Origin: Wolbachia endosymbiont of Folsomia candida
GTDB lineage: Bacteria; Pseudomonadota; Alphaproteobacteria; Rickettsiales; Anaplasmataceae
DNA length: 64,000 bases
Assembly: GCF_001931755.2 (NCBI RefSeq)
Contig: NZ_CP015510.2
Span: forward strand, 62,001 to 126,000
Direction of reading: 5' to 3'
The position numbers were made by a program, and so were the translations under genes. This document shows, piece by piece, positions 54,001 through 63,982 of the stretch. The notes under the pieces are model-generated. The model made no database searches and was not told where the DNA came from. It saw only the letters and a program-made list of their open reading frames with translations. Positions within the stretch are counted from its first letter, which is position 1. Every line of letters begins with the position of its first letter.

Positions 54001-54504
54001 ATGAAAATATACATATATTCAATATTATTTTTAATTTTTTCTTGTGTTCAATTATACGCTGATGAAGAAGTTGTAAAATTTGATTTGCTTATTGGGGAGA
54101 TAGATAAAGCAAATCTCACTATTAAGGGTGCAATAAAAATCTCAATAGATCCAGATTGGCATATATATTATAAAGATCCAGGAGATTTTGGTTTGCCAAC
54201 GTTTATTAGCTATAGAGGTAATACATCAAGCATAGATATTCACTGGCCTGCTCCAAGTGAGCATAAAGATGAAGTAGGAAAAGAGATATTTGTCAGCAAT
54301 ATATATGAAAATGTAGTATTATTTCCCTTTAAGGTAAGCGTACTTTCAAATCAAGAATACATTGATCTAAACTTTCATATAAAATATGCGATATGCAAAG
54401 ATAGATGTATTGCTAAAAAGGCCGAAATCACAACTAGACAGCCATTGAAAAATTTTTTTAATGCTGAAACCAATAAACTTATAAACGAGTGGTATAAAAA
54501 ATAG
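54001..54504 (+). CDS. DsbD N-terminal-like periplasmic domain protein
   Basis: The 167-residue protein has a signal peptide (MKIYIYSILFLIFSCVQLYA) and one beta-rich domain resembling the N-terminal, cysteine-containing domain of DsbD/ScsB-type disulfide reductases. Recognisable parts are IKISIDPDWHIYYKDPGDFG near residue 45-64, FVSNIYENVVLFPFKVSV, and the cysteine pair CKDRC near 140. The membrane and thioredoxin domains of full DsbD are missing, so this is a stand-alone periplasmic domain. It may take part in periplasmic disulfide exchange with a separate CcdA- or DsbD-type partner; this is inference. It stands alone, convergent with ftsY; a 195-bp gap upstream shows no feature. Confidence 0.72.
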   Translation: MKIYIYSILFLIFSCVQLYADEEVVKFDLLIGEIDKANLTIKGAIKISIDPDWHIYYKDPGDFGLPTFISYRGNTSSIDIHWPAPSEHKDEVGKEIFVSNIYENVVLFPFKVSVLSNQEYIDLNFHIKYAICKDRCIAKKAEITTRQPLKNFFNAETNKLINEWYKK

Positions 54505-54562
54505 CACATTTCTCCTGTGGATAAACCATTGAGATTTTTGTAGCTTCCTTCATTAATCACAA

Positions 54563-55477
54563 TCACTGATTATCATTAAATAGCGCTTCAGCAAACTCCT
54601 TGCCAGTGAACTCTCTTAAGTCTTCTATATTTTCACCAATTCCTATGGCGTGTAACTTTATCTTGTATTCTTGGGCTAACCCAACCACTACTCCACCTTT
54701 AGCAGTGCCGTCTAGCTTTGTTATTATTAACCCTGTAACGTTCACCATTTTGCTAAACGCCTCCAATTGGCTATACGCGTTTTGACCTGTAGTTGCATCA
54801 AGGACCAAAATAACATCGTGAGGAGCAGTGTTGTCTAATTTTTTTATGATCCTATATATTTTTGATAATTCTTCCATAAGATTCACGTTATTCTGCAGCC
54901 TTCCTGCTGTGTCGATCATAACAACATCTATATTATTTTTTATAGCCTGACTTACAGCTTTATACGCTACACTTGCAGAATCGGTACCGTGCTCTCCACT
55001 CATAATAGAGCAGCCAGATCGCTCTGCCCAAACGTTCAACTGCTCATTAGCAGCAGCTCTAAACGTATCGCATGCAACGAGCATCACTGATTTTCCAATC
55101 TTCGTGTATTGAGACGCAAGCTTTCCTATAGTTGTGGTTTTACCATTACCATTTACTCCGCATACCATTATAATATGTGGCTTTTTCTCTAAAATTAGCG
55201 GCTCAGCAACTGGATTTAATATCGCTTCGATTTCATCCATCAATTGCTTTTTGATGATATCGTGCTCAACTTCCTTTTCAAATTTAGCACTTGCTAGCTT
55301 ATCAATAATTAACTTAGAAGTTTTATGACCAATATCCATGCTGATTAGCAAATCTTCTAGCTCATCTAAGAGCGTTTGATCTAATTTTTTTTTAGTAGAA
55401 AAAATATTTTTTACTTCATTGCTAAAGCGAGAAGAGGTTTTTAACAAACCTTTATAAAGGTTATTAAATAAACTCAA
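54563..55477 (-). CDS. ftsY: Signal recognition particle receptor FtsY
   Basis: FtsY is the membrane receptor that pairs with Ffh to hand ribosome-nascent chains to SecYEG. The 304-residue protein consists of the N and G domains only, without the long acidic region of the enterobacterial form, as is usual in alphaproteobacteria. It has the helical N domain (residues 1-95), P-loop MVCGVNGNGKTTTIGKLASQ, ACDTFRAAANEQL, the DTAGRLQNN motif, TKLDGTAKGGVVVGLA, and the end GIGENIEDLREFTGKEFAEA. The start ATG 55477 gives a basic N-terminal helix suited to membrane contact. Confidence 0.96.
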   Translation of the reverse strand: MSLFNNLYKGLLKTSSRFSNEVKNIFSTKKKLDQTLLDELEDLLISMDIGHKTSKLIIDKLASAKFEKEVEHDIIKKQLMDEIEAILNPVAEPLILEKKPHIIMVCGVNGNGKTTTIGKLASQYTKIGKSVMLVACDTFRAAANEQLNVWAERSGCSIMSGEHGTDSASVAYKAVSQAIKNNIDVVMIDTAGRLQNNVNLMEELSKIYRIIKKLDNTAPHDVILVLDATTGQNAYSQLEAFSKMVNVTGLIITKLDGTAKGGVVVGLAQEYKIKLHAIGIGENIEDLREFTGKEFAEALFNDNQ

Positions 55478-55612
55478 GGTAACACTCCTTTTTATGTGAT
55501 AAACCTAACAATTACAATATAGAAAATACTGATTAAAAAGTAAAGGACACAGAAACTATGTCATCGCATTTAGATAACATGTTATTATATACGTAGGTTT
55601 AAAGTGATAAAT

Positions 55613-56806
55613 ATGACCAACATCAAACTTGAGAAACACAAAATAGCAGCATTAATCGTTGCAGCAGGGGTGGGAAAGAGATGCAACGCCACAATTCCTA
55701 AGCAGTACATAAAACTAGCAGGTAAATCTGTTTTATTTCATACGATTAAAAAATTTCTAGTTAATCAGTATGTAGATTATATCAGAGTAGTGATTAATAA
55801 AGATCATGAAGGTTTTTATAGAGAAGCGATCTCATCAATTACAGATGCTGAACTACTAGAATCTGTACATGGTGGAAAAAGCAGACAAGATTCCGTAAAA
55901 CTTGGACTTGAAAGCTTACAAACAATTGACCCTGAATTTGTCATAGTACACGATGCTTGTAGGCCTTTTGTTTCGCTCAGCCTAATAGATAAACTAGTTG
56001 AATCTATCAGTTGCGATAGTGAGTGCACAGGAATTGTACCTGCAATAGAGGTTACAGATACTATATCATTAGTAAACGATGGCTTCATTGAATCTACGAT
56101 TTCAAGAGCAAAACTTAGAGCTGTACAAACCCCTCAAATTTTTAATTTCAAAGAATTATTATCATGTCATGAGTCATCTAAAGAATTCACTGATGATTCA
56201 TCGCTAGTGATAGAGCACAAAAAGCGCGTTGCAATTATTCAAGGTGAGAAAAGCAATTTTAAGTTAACTACTGAAGAGGATATTAATATGGCAAAGCTTC
56301 TACTTGAAGAACCAAAATTTCGTGTTGGAACTGGCTATGATATACATAAATTTACTGAACCTAAAAATGATACTAAATGCTTTATAAAAATTTGCGGTGT
56401 AGAAATTGAACACGATATGACAATAGAAGCACATTCAGACGGTGATGTTGCAATACATGCAATCGTTGATGCGATATTAGGGGCACTTGGATGTGGCGAT
56501 ATAGGAGAGCACTTTCCTCCTGATTCACTCAAATGGAAAGATTGCGATTCACTCCACTTTCTTGATTTTGCCGCTAAAAAAGCAAGAGAGAAAGGATACG
56601 GCGTATCAAATTTAGACGTCACTATAGTTTGTGAGAAACCTAAAATATCACCTTATAAGGCAGAAATGAAAAAAACTCTGTCAGAGATATTGGAAATTGA
56701 TGATGAATTTGTAAATATTAAGGCAACTACCGCAGAAAAATTAGGTTCTATTGGAAGAGAGGAGGGAATAGCAGCGCATGCATCTGTATTATTGCATAAA
56801 ATATAA
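55613..56806 (+). CDS. ispDF: Bifunctional IspD/IspF (MEP pathway of isoprenoid synthesis)
   Basis: The N-terminal half is the CTP-dependent methylerythritol-phosphate cytidylyltransferase IspD (VAAGVGKRCNATIPKQYIKL, then GGKSRQDSVKLGL and VIVHDACRPFVS). The C-terminal half, from about residue 240, is the MECDP synthase IspF (VGTGYDIHKFTEP with the metal-binding DIH, EAHSDGDVAIHAIVDAILGA, IGEHFPPDS, and IKATTAEKLGSIGREEGIAA). Fusion of the two is common in alphaproteobacteria. ATG 55613 is my start; a GTG at 55604, with AGG six bases upstream, is an equally plausible start adding three residues. It is divergent from ftsY with a 126-bp shared upstream region. Confidence 0.95.
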   Translation: MTNIKLEKHKIAALIVAAGVGKRCNATIPKQYIKLAGKSVLFHTIKKFLVNQYVDYIRVVINKDHEGFYREAISSITDAELLESVHGGKSRQDSVKLGLESLQTIDPEFVIVHDACRPFVSLSLIDKLVESISCDSECTGIVPAIEVTDTISLVNDGFIESTISRAKLRAVQTPQIFNFKELLSCHESSKEFTDDSSLVIEHKKRVAIIQGEKSNFKLTTEEDINMAKLLLEEPKFRVGTGYDIHKFTEPKNDTKCFIKICGVEIEHDMTIEAHSDGDVAIHAIVDAILGALGCGDIGEHFPPDSLKWKDCDSLHFLDFAAKKAREKGYGVSNLDVTIVCEKPKISPYKAEMKKTLSEILEIDDEFVNIKATTAEKLGSIGREEGIAAHASVLLHKI

Positions 56807-56897
56807 CCTACTTTGCCTATAAATTAGCTTTTAACCTTGAAAGATCTGAGTTCAGTACTTAAATCTATTGTTGTAGTGGCAAATAATGGAGCTCAAA

Positions 56898-58805
56898 ATG
56901 CATAGCGTAAAAGAAACTGAAAATTTAAAATTTGATGCTGAAGTAGGAAAAGTACTAAATATAGTAATTCATTCGCTTTATACTAACAAAGATATCTTCC
57001 TGCGTGAACTAATATCAAATGCATCGGATGCGTGCGACAAATTACGCTATGAATCTCAATCTAATTCAAATTTGCTGGATTCCAGTGATGAGTTAAAAAT
57101 TACTATTAGAGTCAACAAAGAGGAGAGTGAGCTATGTATCACTGATAATGGTATCGGAATGAGCAGACAAGATTTAATAGATAACTTGGGTACAATTGCG
57201 AGCTCTGGTACACAGAAATTTTTGAATGCAATTAAAAATAATCAAGACTCAAATCAAGCTGTTGAGCTTATTGGTAAGTTCGGTGTCGGTTTTTACTCAA
57301 GCTTTATGGTTGCTTCAGAAGTGATAGTTGAGTCCAGAAAAGCAGGTGAAGAAGACTCATGGGTATGGAAATCAAAAGGAGATGGAGAATATTCAATAAG
57401 TAAATTAGATGAGCAAATCTCTAGGGGAACGAAAATCACGTTAATTATGCGTCCTGAAGAAAATGAATTTTTAGATAAATTTCGTATTGAAAATATTGTT
57501 ACTACTTATTCAGACCACATAAATTTTCCTGTTGAGTTTATAGATGAGAAAGGAGAAAGTGAAAAGTTGAATAGTAAGGCTGCAATTTGGACTAAATCAA
57601 AAAACGAAGTTACTCAAGAAGAGCACAACGATTTTTTCCGCGGTGTTGCGCATGTTGGTGGAGAACCATGGATGATATTGCACAATAAAAATGAAGGCGC
57701 AATTGAATATACAAATTTGCTTTACGTACCATCCATCAAACCATTTGATTTATTTCACCCAGACAGACGTTGCTCTGTGAAATTATACGTAAATAAAGTC
57801 TTCATTACTGAAGATAATGTGCAGATTATACCGCAATATTTACGTTTCTTGAAAGGCGTGGTCGATTCACCAGATTTACCACTCAACATTAGCAGAGAAA
57901 CCCTGCAGAACAACCGCGTTGTTGAGCAAATCAGAAAATCACTAACGAAACGTGTAATAGCAGAACTTGGGAAAAAGGCAAAAGAAAACCTGGAAGAATA
58001 TACGAAATTCTGGACTAATTTTGGTGCCGTTTTAAAGGAAGGGCTTTGTGAAGCTATGCCAACTGATGAAAGAGAAGCACTACTCTCAATTTGTAGATTT
58101 CAGAGCACTGAGGGTGACAAATTAGTCAGCATTGATGACTACATAAGCAGAATGAAGCCTGAGCAGGAACAGATCTATTATCTCACAGGCAATAGCCTTG
58201 ATTCAGTGAAAAATAGTCCGCAGCTTGAAGGGTTCATCAGTAAGGGACTCGAAGTGCTCCTATTTGTTGATCCAGTTGACGATTTCTGGACTAGTGTAAT
58301 TCATGAATATAAAGATAAAAAGTTTAAGTCTGTAACTCGTGCGGATGTAGATTTAGAAAAATTCTCTTCCGAAGAAGATAAAAAACAAGACGAAGAAAAT
58401 AGATCAACTGCAGAAGAGTCGAAAGAAAGTGCAGAGTCTATACTGCAATATTTCACCACGATACTCGGAGATTTAGTAAAAAGTGTGAAAATTTCTAAAA
58501 AACTGACCGATAGCCCTGTATGTCTAGCGGTTGATGAAGGTGCGATGGACCTTAGAATGGAGCGTTTTTTACGTGAACAGAAGCAGCTAAATTACCGCAC
58601 TCCAAAAGTGCTGGAGATTAACATCAAACACCCAGTAATAAAAAGCATAATGCAGTCACACGCTGAGAATGTTGAAAACGCTACATTAGAGGATATGATT
58701 CACTTATTGTTCTATCAAGCATGCATCGTAGAAGGTGAAGAAATAGAAGATACTAGTAGCTTTATTAAAAAATTAAATAACTTGCTTGGCAAAGTTACTG
58801 TTTAG
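56898..58805 (+). CDS. htpG: Chaperone HtpG (Hsp90)
   Basis: HtpG is the bacterial Hsp90 that refolds and matures client proteins with ATP. The 635-residue protein has the GHKL ATPase domain ([56 protein letters not shown]), the middle domain with [20 protein letters not shown], and the C-terminal dimerization domain ([30 protein letters not shown]). ATG 56898 is preceded by GGAG at a good distance; ATG 56886 is also in frame. About 100 bp of its 3' end have a degenerate second copy after the next gene (59748-59850). Confidence 0.96.
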   Translation: MHSVKETENLKFDAEVGKVLNIVIHSLYTNKDIFLRELISNASDACDKLRYESQSNSNLLDSSDELKITIRVNKEESELCITDNGIGMSRQDLIDNLGTIASSGTQKFLNAIKNNQDSNQAVELIGKFGVGFYSSFMVASEVIVESRKAGEEDSWVWKSKGDGEYSISKLDEQISRGTKITLIMRPEENEFLDKFRIENIVTTYSDHINFPVEFIDEKGESEKLNSKAAIWTKSKNEVTQEEHNDFFRGVAHVGGEPWMILHNKNEGAIEYTNLLYVPSIKPFDLFHPDRRCSVKLYVNKVFITEDNVQIIPQYLRFLKGVVDSPDLPLNISRETLQNNRVVEQIRKSLTKRVIAELGKKAKENLEEYTKFWTNFGAVLKEGLCEAMPTDEREALLSICRFQSTEGDKLVSIDDYISRMKPEQEQIYYLTGNSLDSVKNSPQLEGFISKGLEVLLFVDPVDDFWTSVIHEYKDKKFKSVTRADVDLEKFSSEEDKKQDEENRSTAEESKESAESILQYFTTILGDLVKSVKISKKLTDSPVCLAVDEGAMDLRMERFLREQKQLNYRTPKVLEINIKHPVIKSIMQSHAENVENATLEDMIHLLFYQACIVEGEEIEDTSSFIKKLNNLLGKVTV

Positions 58806-58845
58806 TGCTATACTTTAATTAATTATATTTATTTAGGAGTAAAAC

Positions 58846-59757
58846 ATGTTTGGCAATTTCTTTGGATGGTTTCTAACGGAACCAACAAACAACAAAAATT
58901 CAAGTAAGAGCCTAGAATTTCAATTGGAACAATCTTTGCTTGATCAGGCAAGAGTCATTAAAAAGAATGTCTATGTAGATTCTGGTAAGCAGGCGTGTAG
59001 AGATCTTCCTGCAATGGCCTTTATAATTAATAATAGAGGTATATCTAAGGAAACAGTTAAACAATGGCTTGGAGATGTAGGTGAAAATCTTGATTATCTT
59101 ATGCGTGCAGAATATACTTTTATAAGAATGTTTGAATCTGTTCCTGGAGCAGAAGTTCCATGTCCACTCATTCTACGAGAATTAATCAGAAGTTGTAATC
59201 AAGCAGGGCATGAAGCTTTAGTATATGATCAAATTCATCATATATTTGCTCAATATAAATTAATACCAACAATTCCTGAAAAAACAATCAGCATTCGTTG
59301 TAATAGTGTAAATTCCTTAAACATTGAGTATAGTGAGGTTATGGTTGTAAAAAATTCAGATCCAGAACAACCACCTGAACAATATAAATTTAATAACAAG
59401 CTAAAATTTACACTTGAATCTCAGGAAAATGGCGAAGTAGTATACAAAAATGGCGAAGTAGAATTTACCATCCCTAAAGAATTTGAAAAGTACCATGCCA
59501 ATGGTACAAGTTTACTTAATGATATCAGTAAACATTTTGGAGGGGTTCAGCCCATTAGTAAAAATGCTGATGAAGATAATGCTGATGAATATTATGAATC
59601 ATTTTTTATTGTTCCTGCTCCTGAAAATCCCAATGATGGTAAGAACACTCCAACTGATGATAATTTGTCGTCTTTTATGACTTTTCAAAATCTCGATGAT
59701 GCTGATTTCCCTTCAGTTATTGCAATTGCTCAAAGACCAACCGTTGCTGTATCGTAG
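58846..59757 (+). CDS. Hypothetical protein, 303 aa
   Basis: I do not recognise a family. The protein starts MFGNFFGWFL and has a helical N-terminal half (residues 25-140) including QLEQSLLDQARVIKKNVYVD and CPLILRELIRSCNQAGHEAL. A predicted beta-rich middle contains a short duplicated motif (NGEVVYKNGEVEF), and the C-terminus is acidic with many Asn, Asp and Pro residues, ending PTVAVS. No signal peptide or membrane span. GGAGTAAAAC precedes ATG 58846. It lies 40 bp after htpG. The next gene also begins with MFG, and both sit behind htpG-tail sequence, suggesting that the two loci arose by duplication of the same upstream region. Confidence 0.72.
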   Translation: MFGNFFGWFLTEPTNNKNSSKSLEFQLEQSLLDQARVIKKNVYVDSGKQACRDLPAMAFIINNRGISKETVKQWLGDVGENLDYLMRAEYTFIRMFESVPGAEVPCPLILRELIRSCNQAGHEALVYDQIHHIFAQYKLIPTIPEKTISIRCNSVNSLNIEYSEVMVVKNSDPEQPPEQYKFNNKLKFTLESQENGEVVYKNGEVEFTIPKEFEKYHANGTSLLNDISKHFGGVQPISKNADEDNADEYYESFFIVPAPENPNDGKNTPTDDNLSSFMTFQNLDDADFPSVIAIAQRPTVAVS

Positions 59758-59850
59758 AAGGTAAAGGAGTAAACGATATTAGTGAATTTTTAAGAGATTA
59801 AACAATTTGCTTGGCAATATTCCTATTTAGTACTATGCTTGAATAAGCAT
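59748..59850 (+). repeat. Degenerate copy of the htpG 3' end
   Basis: ATCGTAGAAGGT followed by ...ATTAAACAATTTGCTTGGCA, TATTTAGTACTATGCTT mirrors the htpG end (ATCGTAGAAGGTGAAGAAAT, AATAACTTGCTTGGCAAAG, TGTTTAGTGCTATACTTTAA). The copy has many changes and no open frame. It overlaps the last codons of the 303-aa gene, whose stop TAG lies in the copied ATCGTAG. Confidence 0.7.
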
Positions 59851-59870
59851 GTACTTTGTGGGGGTAAGTT

Positions 59871-62537
59871 ATGTTTGGTCCTAATTTTCGCGATTTCGTA
59901 TCATCCGTATCAGAAGATACAGTTTTTTCAGACATCAAAGATGAAAGATTAATTAAGAGTTGGCATGGATTTGAAAAGTCAGATTCTAGAGACTCAGGTA
60001 ATTGTTCAGAGAATGAAGAAGTTGAAAATCCTGTTAAAAAAGCTGTATTAACTGATAATTCACTTATTGTGTCTCTTATTGGGAATATTGGTGAAGGTAA
60101 TAAATCATTTATAATCGAGGGTAATGAAGAGGAGTCATTTGTTACTCTGCCTAAAAATTTAACTATTATAGAAATAACAGATATCCTAAATAATGCCATA
60201 AACGATAATAGTTATGAACAAGATAATAGCTATGAAGAATTAGATAAGATTGTAAATGATATTGACAATTATGGAATCATATCTGTTGTTGATCTAGATA
60301 GTGAAAATTTCAAAAGCTTTTGTTTACAGCAACTTCACCTGAATTTAAAAGAAAGAAGTGATCACCAACATATATATTCGAATATACTTTTGCCATATAA
60401 GATTAATCAAGAGCTCAAGTGTGATTACTCAGTAAAAGAACTGGTGCTTTTAGCAATTGCAGCTAACGATAAACTTACAGAAAGGTATAAAGCAATATTA
60501 TTCAATCAAGAAAATTCAATTCTTCTATCTTCACTTGTTGGTGGTCGAAGATATATTGAAATCTTTACAGAGAAATTCCCTGACCTTTATCAGAGCTTAA
60601 AAGAACAAATAATTAAAACGCAATGTGGTCAAGTTAACTTTTTCTCAGTTATAGCATTAAGAAATGAGCAAGCCTTTTTACAAGCAGTTCTTGTTCCATA
60701 TGTCTTAAAGGATCTTATAGAAACGTTACAGACAAGTCGCTCTGATCCTTTATATGTATATGGTGTATTTGAAACTGCATCTCTCGCTCAAAACGAGCCA
60801 TTTATTACGATGGTGCTAGATATATTTGAGAAGTGTGCTGATGATGAAATCAAAAAAGATCTGTTAACTAGAAGTATTGTGAACCTTTTAGCGTCTGCAA
60901 TGAGCCAGGAGCATGTATCTATTGTTGAGTATTTATGCCAGCGATACATACGGAGTGCAGGTCGCGGTACTTATAGTATATATGAACAAGCATTTGCAGA
61001 TGATAAGGTAATTTCAGTACTAAAGGAGCAAATCTTAAAAAATATAAACGCTCGTAGTAGAAGGAAAATTTATGATTTAATTCTGAAAATTACACTCGAT
61101 TCTGGCAATATCGGATTTATTGAGAGCTTATGTAAAAAATGTTCCGAATGTAGCGACGATGTTATTAATTACCTTAAGCAAAAATTGAAAAATAATGAAT
61201 TTGATAACGTATACGAATCGATTCTAATTGCATTATCTAATACCAGAAATAAAGATATTGTAACCAGTGTGTTTGCTTATATGCAAATTTATCAAGAGAA
61301 TGGACGAAATAGTAAAGATGTAATAAGGAAAGTTATAAGAAATATACTGAAAAATGCAATAGAAGAAGCAGATGAAATAGTGATTGCGCTGTTATGTGAT
61401 TTGAGCTGCTCTGATCAGCAAACTCCAGCTATGCAGGCAATATATAAAGGGGAATTTGACACTGCTTTGGCAATAGTTGAGGAACAGATTGAAAAAACAA
61501 GTCAACGTCTTGTCAAAACACCTGAAGCAGGTGGGGTTATCTATAATATAGTCCAAATGATCCCTTTTTATGGTGAAGCAGCCCAAGAAGAAGTTTTTGC
61601 TGATATAACTTTTGTTGAGTACTGTAAAATTACTGCTATCATTAGTACCTTGTATCGTATTCGAGGTTTTCTACAGAGCAATACTGGTATACAAAGACAA
61701 GCAAATACACAAGTTGTAAATGCTACTGATGTTCTTGTGCAGGAGCCTCAACAAGATAATAATGAATTTTTAGTAAATAGTTTAACGGAGGGTGTAATGG
61801 CTAGAAATAAAAAAAGTGGTAATAATAAATATGGTAAGGGTAACAACCCAACTTCATGGAAGGGTGCACCTACTGAAAGTGGAAAAGCGAAAGCTAAGGA
61901 ATCTCAGGTTCATAATGAGGAGCTTCTTAATACTCAAGTTGAGCCAAGCGCTGATGTTAGTCATGCACAACATATCGATCAAGAAATTCGTGAATCTGTG
62001 AGCGATATGGCAGTCACTTCTACTAATGATCAGGCCGGTGCAAGTCATTCAGAACATATTGATCCAGAAATTGTTGGTCTTCTGAGTGATATGGTTAAAG
62101 ATGTGAGTGATAGTCAAGCGACTCTAGGCGATCATGAAGATTCTTCTTCAAGTGAGAGAACTGACACTAACATTCTGGTAGATGATTGTAGTGAGGATAC
62201 AGCGTTACTTGAGGACAGTTCTGACGAAGAAGATCATGTGGTAGAAGTTACAAATAATACTCATAACGATGGTGGACAGCCTAGTGATCCAAATAAAAAT
62301 TTACAAGATGCACAAAAGAGTAAGTGGTCCGTTGTAGCTGCTTCTGGACTAGCAATAGCTGGAATTGCTTCAGGATTAGCTGTTGCATTTTACTTAGAAA
62401 TGCTAGCTGTCGGAATAGCAGTTGCAGTTTTGTGTGTAATTGGTGCTACGTTCTTATATTGCTGTGGGCCTTCAAGTGAGCTTAAAGATAATAATATTAC
62501 TGAAGTTGCAGCTACTAAAGCACCTGCTGTATCGTAA
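59871..62537 (+). CDS. Large hypothetical protein with C-terminal membrane helices, 888 aa
   Basis: No known family is recognised. The first 600 residues look wholly helical, possibly repeated helix pairs, with segments such as RSIVNLLASAMSQEHVSIVE and GNIGFIESLCKKCSECSDDV whose spacing recalls ankyrin-like or other solenoid repeats, though the ankyrin consensus is not visible. A hydrophilic linker at about 640-810 contains an imperfect repeat (SHAQHIDQEIRESVSDM and SHSEHIDPEIVGLLSDM) and acidic clusters. Two membrane helices follow at about 825-870 (VVAASGLAIAGIASGLAVAF and MLAVGIAVAVLCVIGATFLY), then a short tail ending KAPAVS. GTGGGGGTAAG precedes ATG 59871. A host-interaction role is possible by analogy with the ankyrin/TM layout; unproven. 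Confidence 0.75.
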   Translation: MFGPNFRDFVSSVSEDTVFSDIKDERLIKSWHGFEKSDSRDSGNCSENEEVENPVKKAVLTDNSLIVSLIGNIGEGNKSFIIEGNEEESFVTLPKNLTIIEITDILNNAINDNSYEQDNSYEELDKIVNDIDNYGIISVVDLDSENFKSFCLQQLHLNLKERSDHQHIYSNILLPYKINQELKCDYSVKELVLLAIAANDKLTERYKAILFNQENSILLSSLVGGRRYIEIFTEKFPDLYQSLKEQIIKTQCGQVNFFSVIALRNEQAFLQAVLVPYVLKDLIETLQTSRSDPLYVYGVFETASLAQNEPFITMVLDIFEKCADDEIKKDLLTRSIVNLLASAMSQEHVSIVEYLCQRYIRSAGRGTYSIYEQAFADDKVISVLKEQILKNINARSRRKIYDLILKITLDSGNIGFIESLCKKCSECSDDVINYLKQKLKNNEFDNVYESILIALSNTRNKDIVTSVFAYMQIYQENGRNSKDVIRKVIRNILKNAIEEADEIVIALLCDLSCSDQQTPAMQAIYKGEFDTALAIVEEQIEKTSQRLVKTPEAGGVIYNIVQMIPFYGEAAQEEVFADITFVEYCKITAIISTLYRIRGFLQSNTGIQRQANTQVVNATDVLVQEPQQDNNEFLVNSLTEGVMARNKKSGNNKYGKGNNPTSWKGAPTESGKAKAKESQVHNEELLNTQVEPSADVSHAQHIDQEIRESVSDMAVTSTNDQAGASHSEHIDPEIVGLLSDMVKDVSDSQATLGDHEDSSSSERTDTNILVDDCSEDTALLEDSSDEEDHVVEVTNNTHNDGGQPSDPNKNLQDAQKSKWSVVAASGLAIAGIASGLAVAFYLEMLAVGIAVAVLCVIGATFLYCCGPSSELKDNNITEVAATKAPAVS

Positions 62538-62610
62538 GTTGAAGAATAAAGATTGTAGTTTACCATTAAATAATTTATTATAATTGTATTAATTATTAGT
62601 AGATCAAAAC

Positions 62611-63825
62611 TTGGTAAACTACGAAGAAATATTTTCAAACAAAATAAACGATATAAAAAGCGAAGGCCGTTACCGTGAGTTTACGCACTTCGCTTCTTTA
62701 CCTGGAAAGCTTCCTCACATTATGGATTATGAAAGGAATAGGGAAGTAATCGTTTGGTGCAGTAATAACTACCTGGGAATGTCGCAGAATGAGAATGTCA
62801 TTGCTGCTATTCAAAACTCATCAGTTGGTGCAGGTGGAACAAGAAATATATCTGGTACAACAAAAGAAGTTGTAGAGTTGGAAAAATCTTTAGCTGACCT
62901 GCACAAAAAGCAAGCTGCTTTAACTTTTGCTTGTGGCTACCTTGCTAATCAGACGACGCTCAGCACTTTATCATCGGTTATCCCCAATGTTGTGATTTTT
63001 TCGGACGAGAAAAATCATTCTTCGATGATAGAAGGGATAAAGGCGGGAAAAAGACCAAAACATATATTTGGGCACAATGATGTTAATCATCTAGAGCAGT
63101 TGCTCAATTCTATAGATAAAAAGACACCAAAAATAATAGCTCTTGAGTCCGTATATTCAATGGATGGTGATATAGCTCCACTTAAAGAAATATGTGATCT
63201 TGCTGATCAACATAATGCAATTACTTATTTGGATGAAGTGCATGCTGTTGGAATGTATGGTGCACATGGTGGTGGAATCGCAGAAAAAGAAGGTTTGATG
63301 GATAGAATAACAGTTATTCAAGGAACGTTATCGAAAGCTTTTGGAGTTATGGGAGGGTATATAGCATCATCAAAAAGTCTGGTTGATGTGATCAGAAGTT
63401 CCGCTCCTGGGTTTATTTTCACTACCGCTATGTCACCGGTTCTTGCAGCGGCAGCAAGGGCAAGCGTTGAACACCTAAAATCGAGTAATATTGAAAGGGA
63501 AAAACAAAGGCAAGTAGTAAAAAAGGTAAAAGAATCATTAAGAAATGCAGGAATGAGCTTCATACCTACAGATACTCATATAATTCCAATAATAATTGGT
63601 GATTCAGAATTATCCAAAAAAGCATCAAAATTATTGTTTGATGAGCATGGAATATATGTGCAGCATATAAACTACCCTACAGTGCTAAAGGGAACTGAGC
63701 GTTTTCGCATTACACCAACACCTTACCATACTGATGAAATGATAGAACATTTGACAGAGTCTTTAGTAAAAGTTTTTGAAAAATTATCCATTCCTATAGC
63801 CTCTGTGCAGGCTTGCTTAGGGTAA
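62611..63825 (+). CDS. hemA: 5-aminolevulinate synthase
   Basis: ALAS condenses glycine with succinyl-CoA to form 5-aminolevulinate, the first step of the C4 heme pathway of alphaproteobacteria. The 404-residue PLP enzyme shows [77 protein letters not shown], and the PLP lysine in [15 protein letters not shown]. The likely start is TTG 62611 (reading [11 protein letters not shown]), since no in-frame ATG precedes the conserved region; TTG starts occur in this genome. With ctaB it indicates an intact path from heme to heme o. The 73-bp gap upstream shows no feature. Confidence 0.94.
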   Translation: MVNYEEIFSNKINDIKSEGRYREFTHFASLPGKLPHIMDYERNREVIVWCSNNYLGMSQNENVIAAIQNSSVGAGGTRNISGTTKEVVELEKSLADLHKKQAALTFACGYLANQTTLSTLSSVIPNVVIFSDEKNHSSMIEGIKAGKRPKHIFGHNDVNHLEQLLNSIDKKTPKIIALESVYSMDGDIAPLKEICDLADQHNAITYLDEVHAVGMYGAHGGGIAEKEGLMDRITVIQGTLSKAFGVMGGYIASSKSLVDVIRSSAPGFIFTTAMSPVLAAAARASVEHLKSSNIEREKQRQVVKKVKESLRNAGMSFIPTDTHIIPIIIGDSELSKKASKLLFDEHGIYVQHINYPTVLKGTERFRITPTPYHTDEMIEHLTESLVKVFEKLSIPIASVQACLG

Positions 63826-63982
63826 GAAATCCAAAATCATTAAGCGATACAAGCGTATAGTCTTAAAAAACGCGTCAAGCAAAATTATTCAACGATAAAT
63901 GAATATCGACAATAGATTTAACACTAACTTAAGAATCAAAAGTATACAATTATAATATATTTTATTAATAGTGAGGTTTAAA

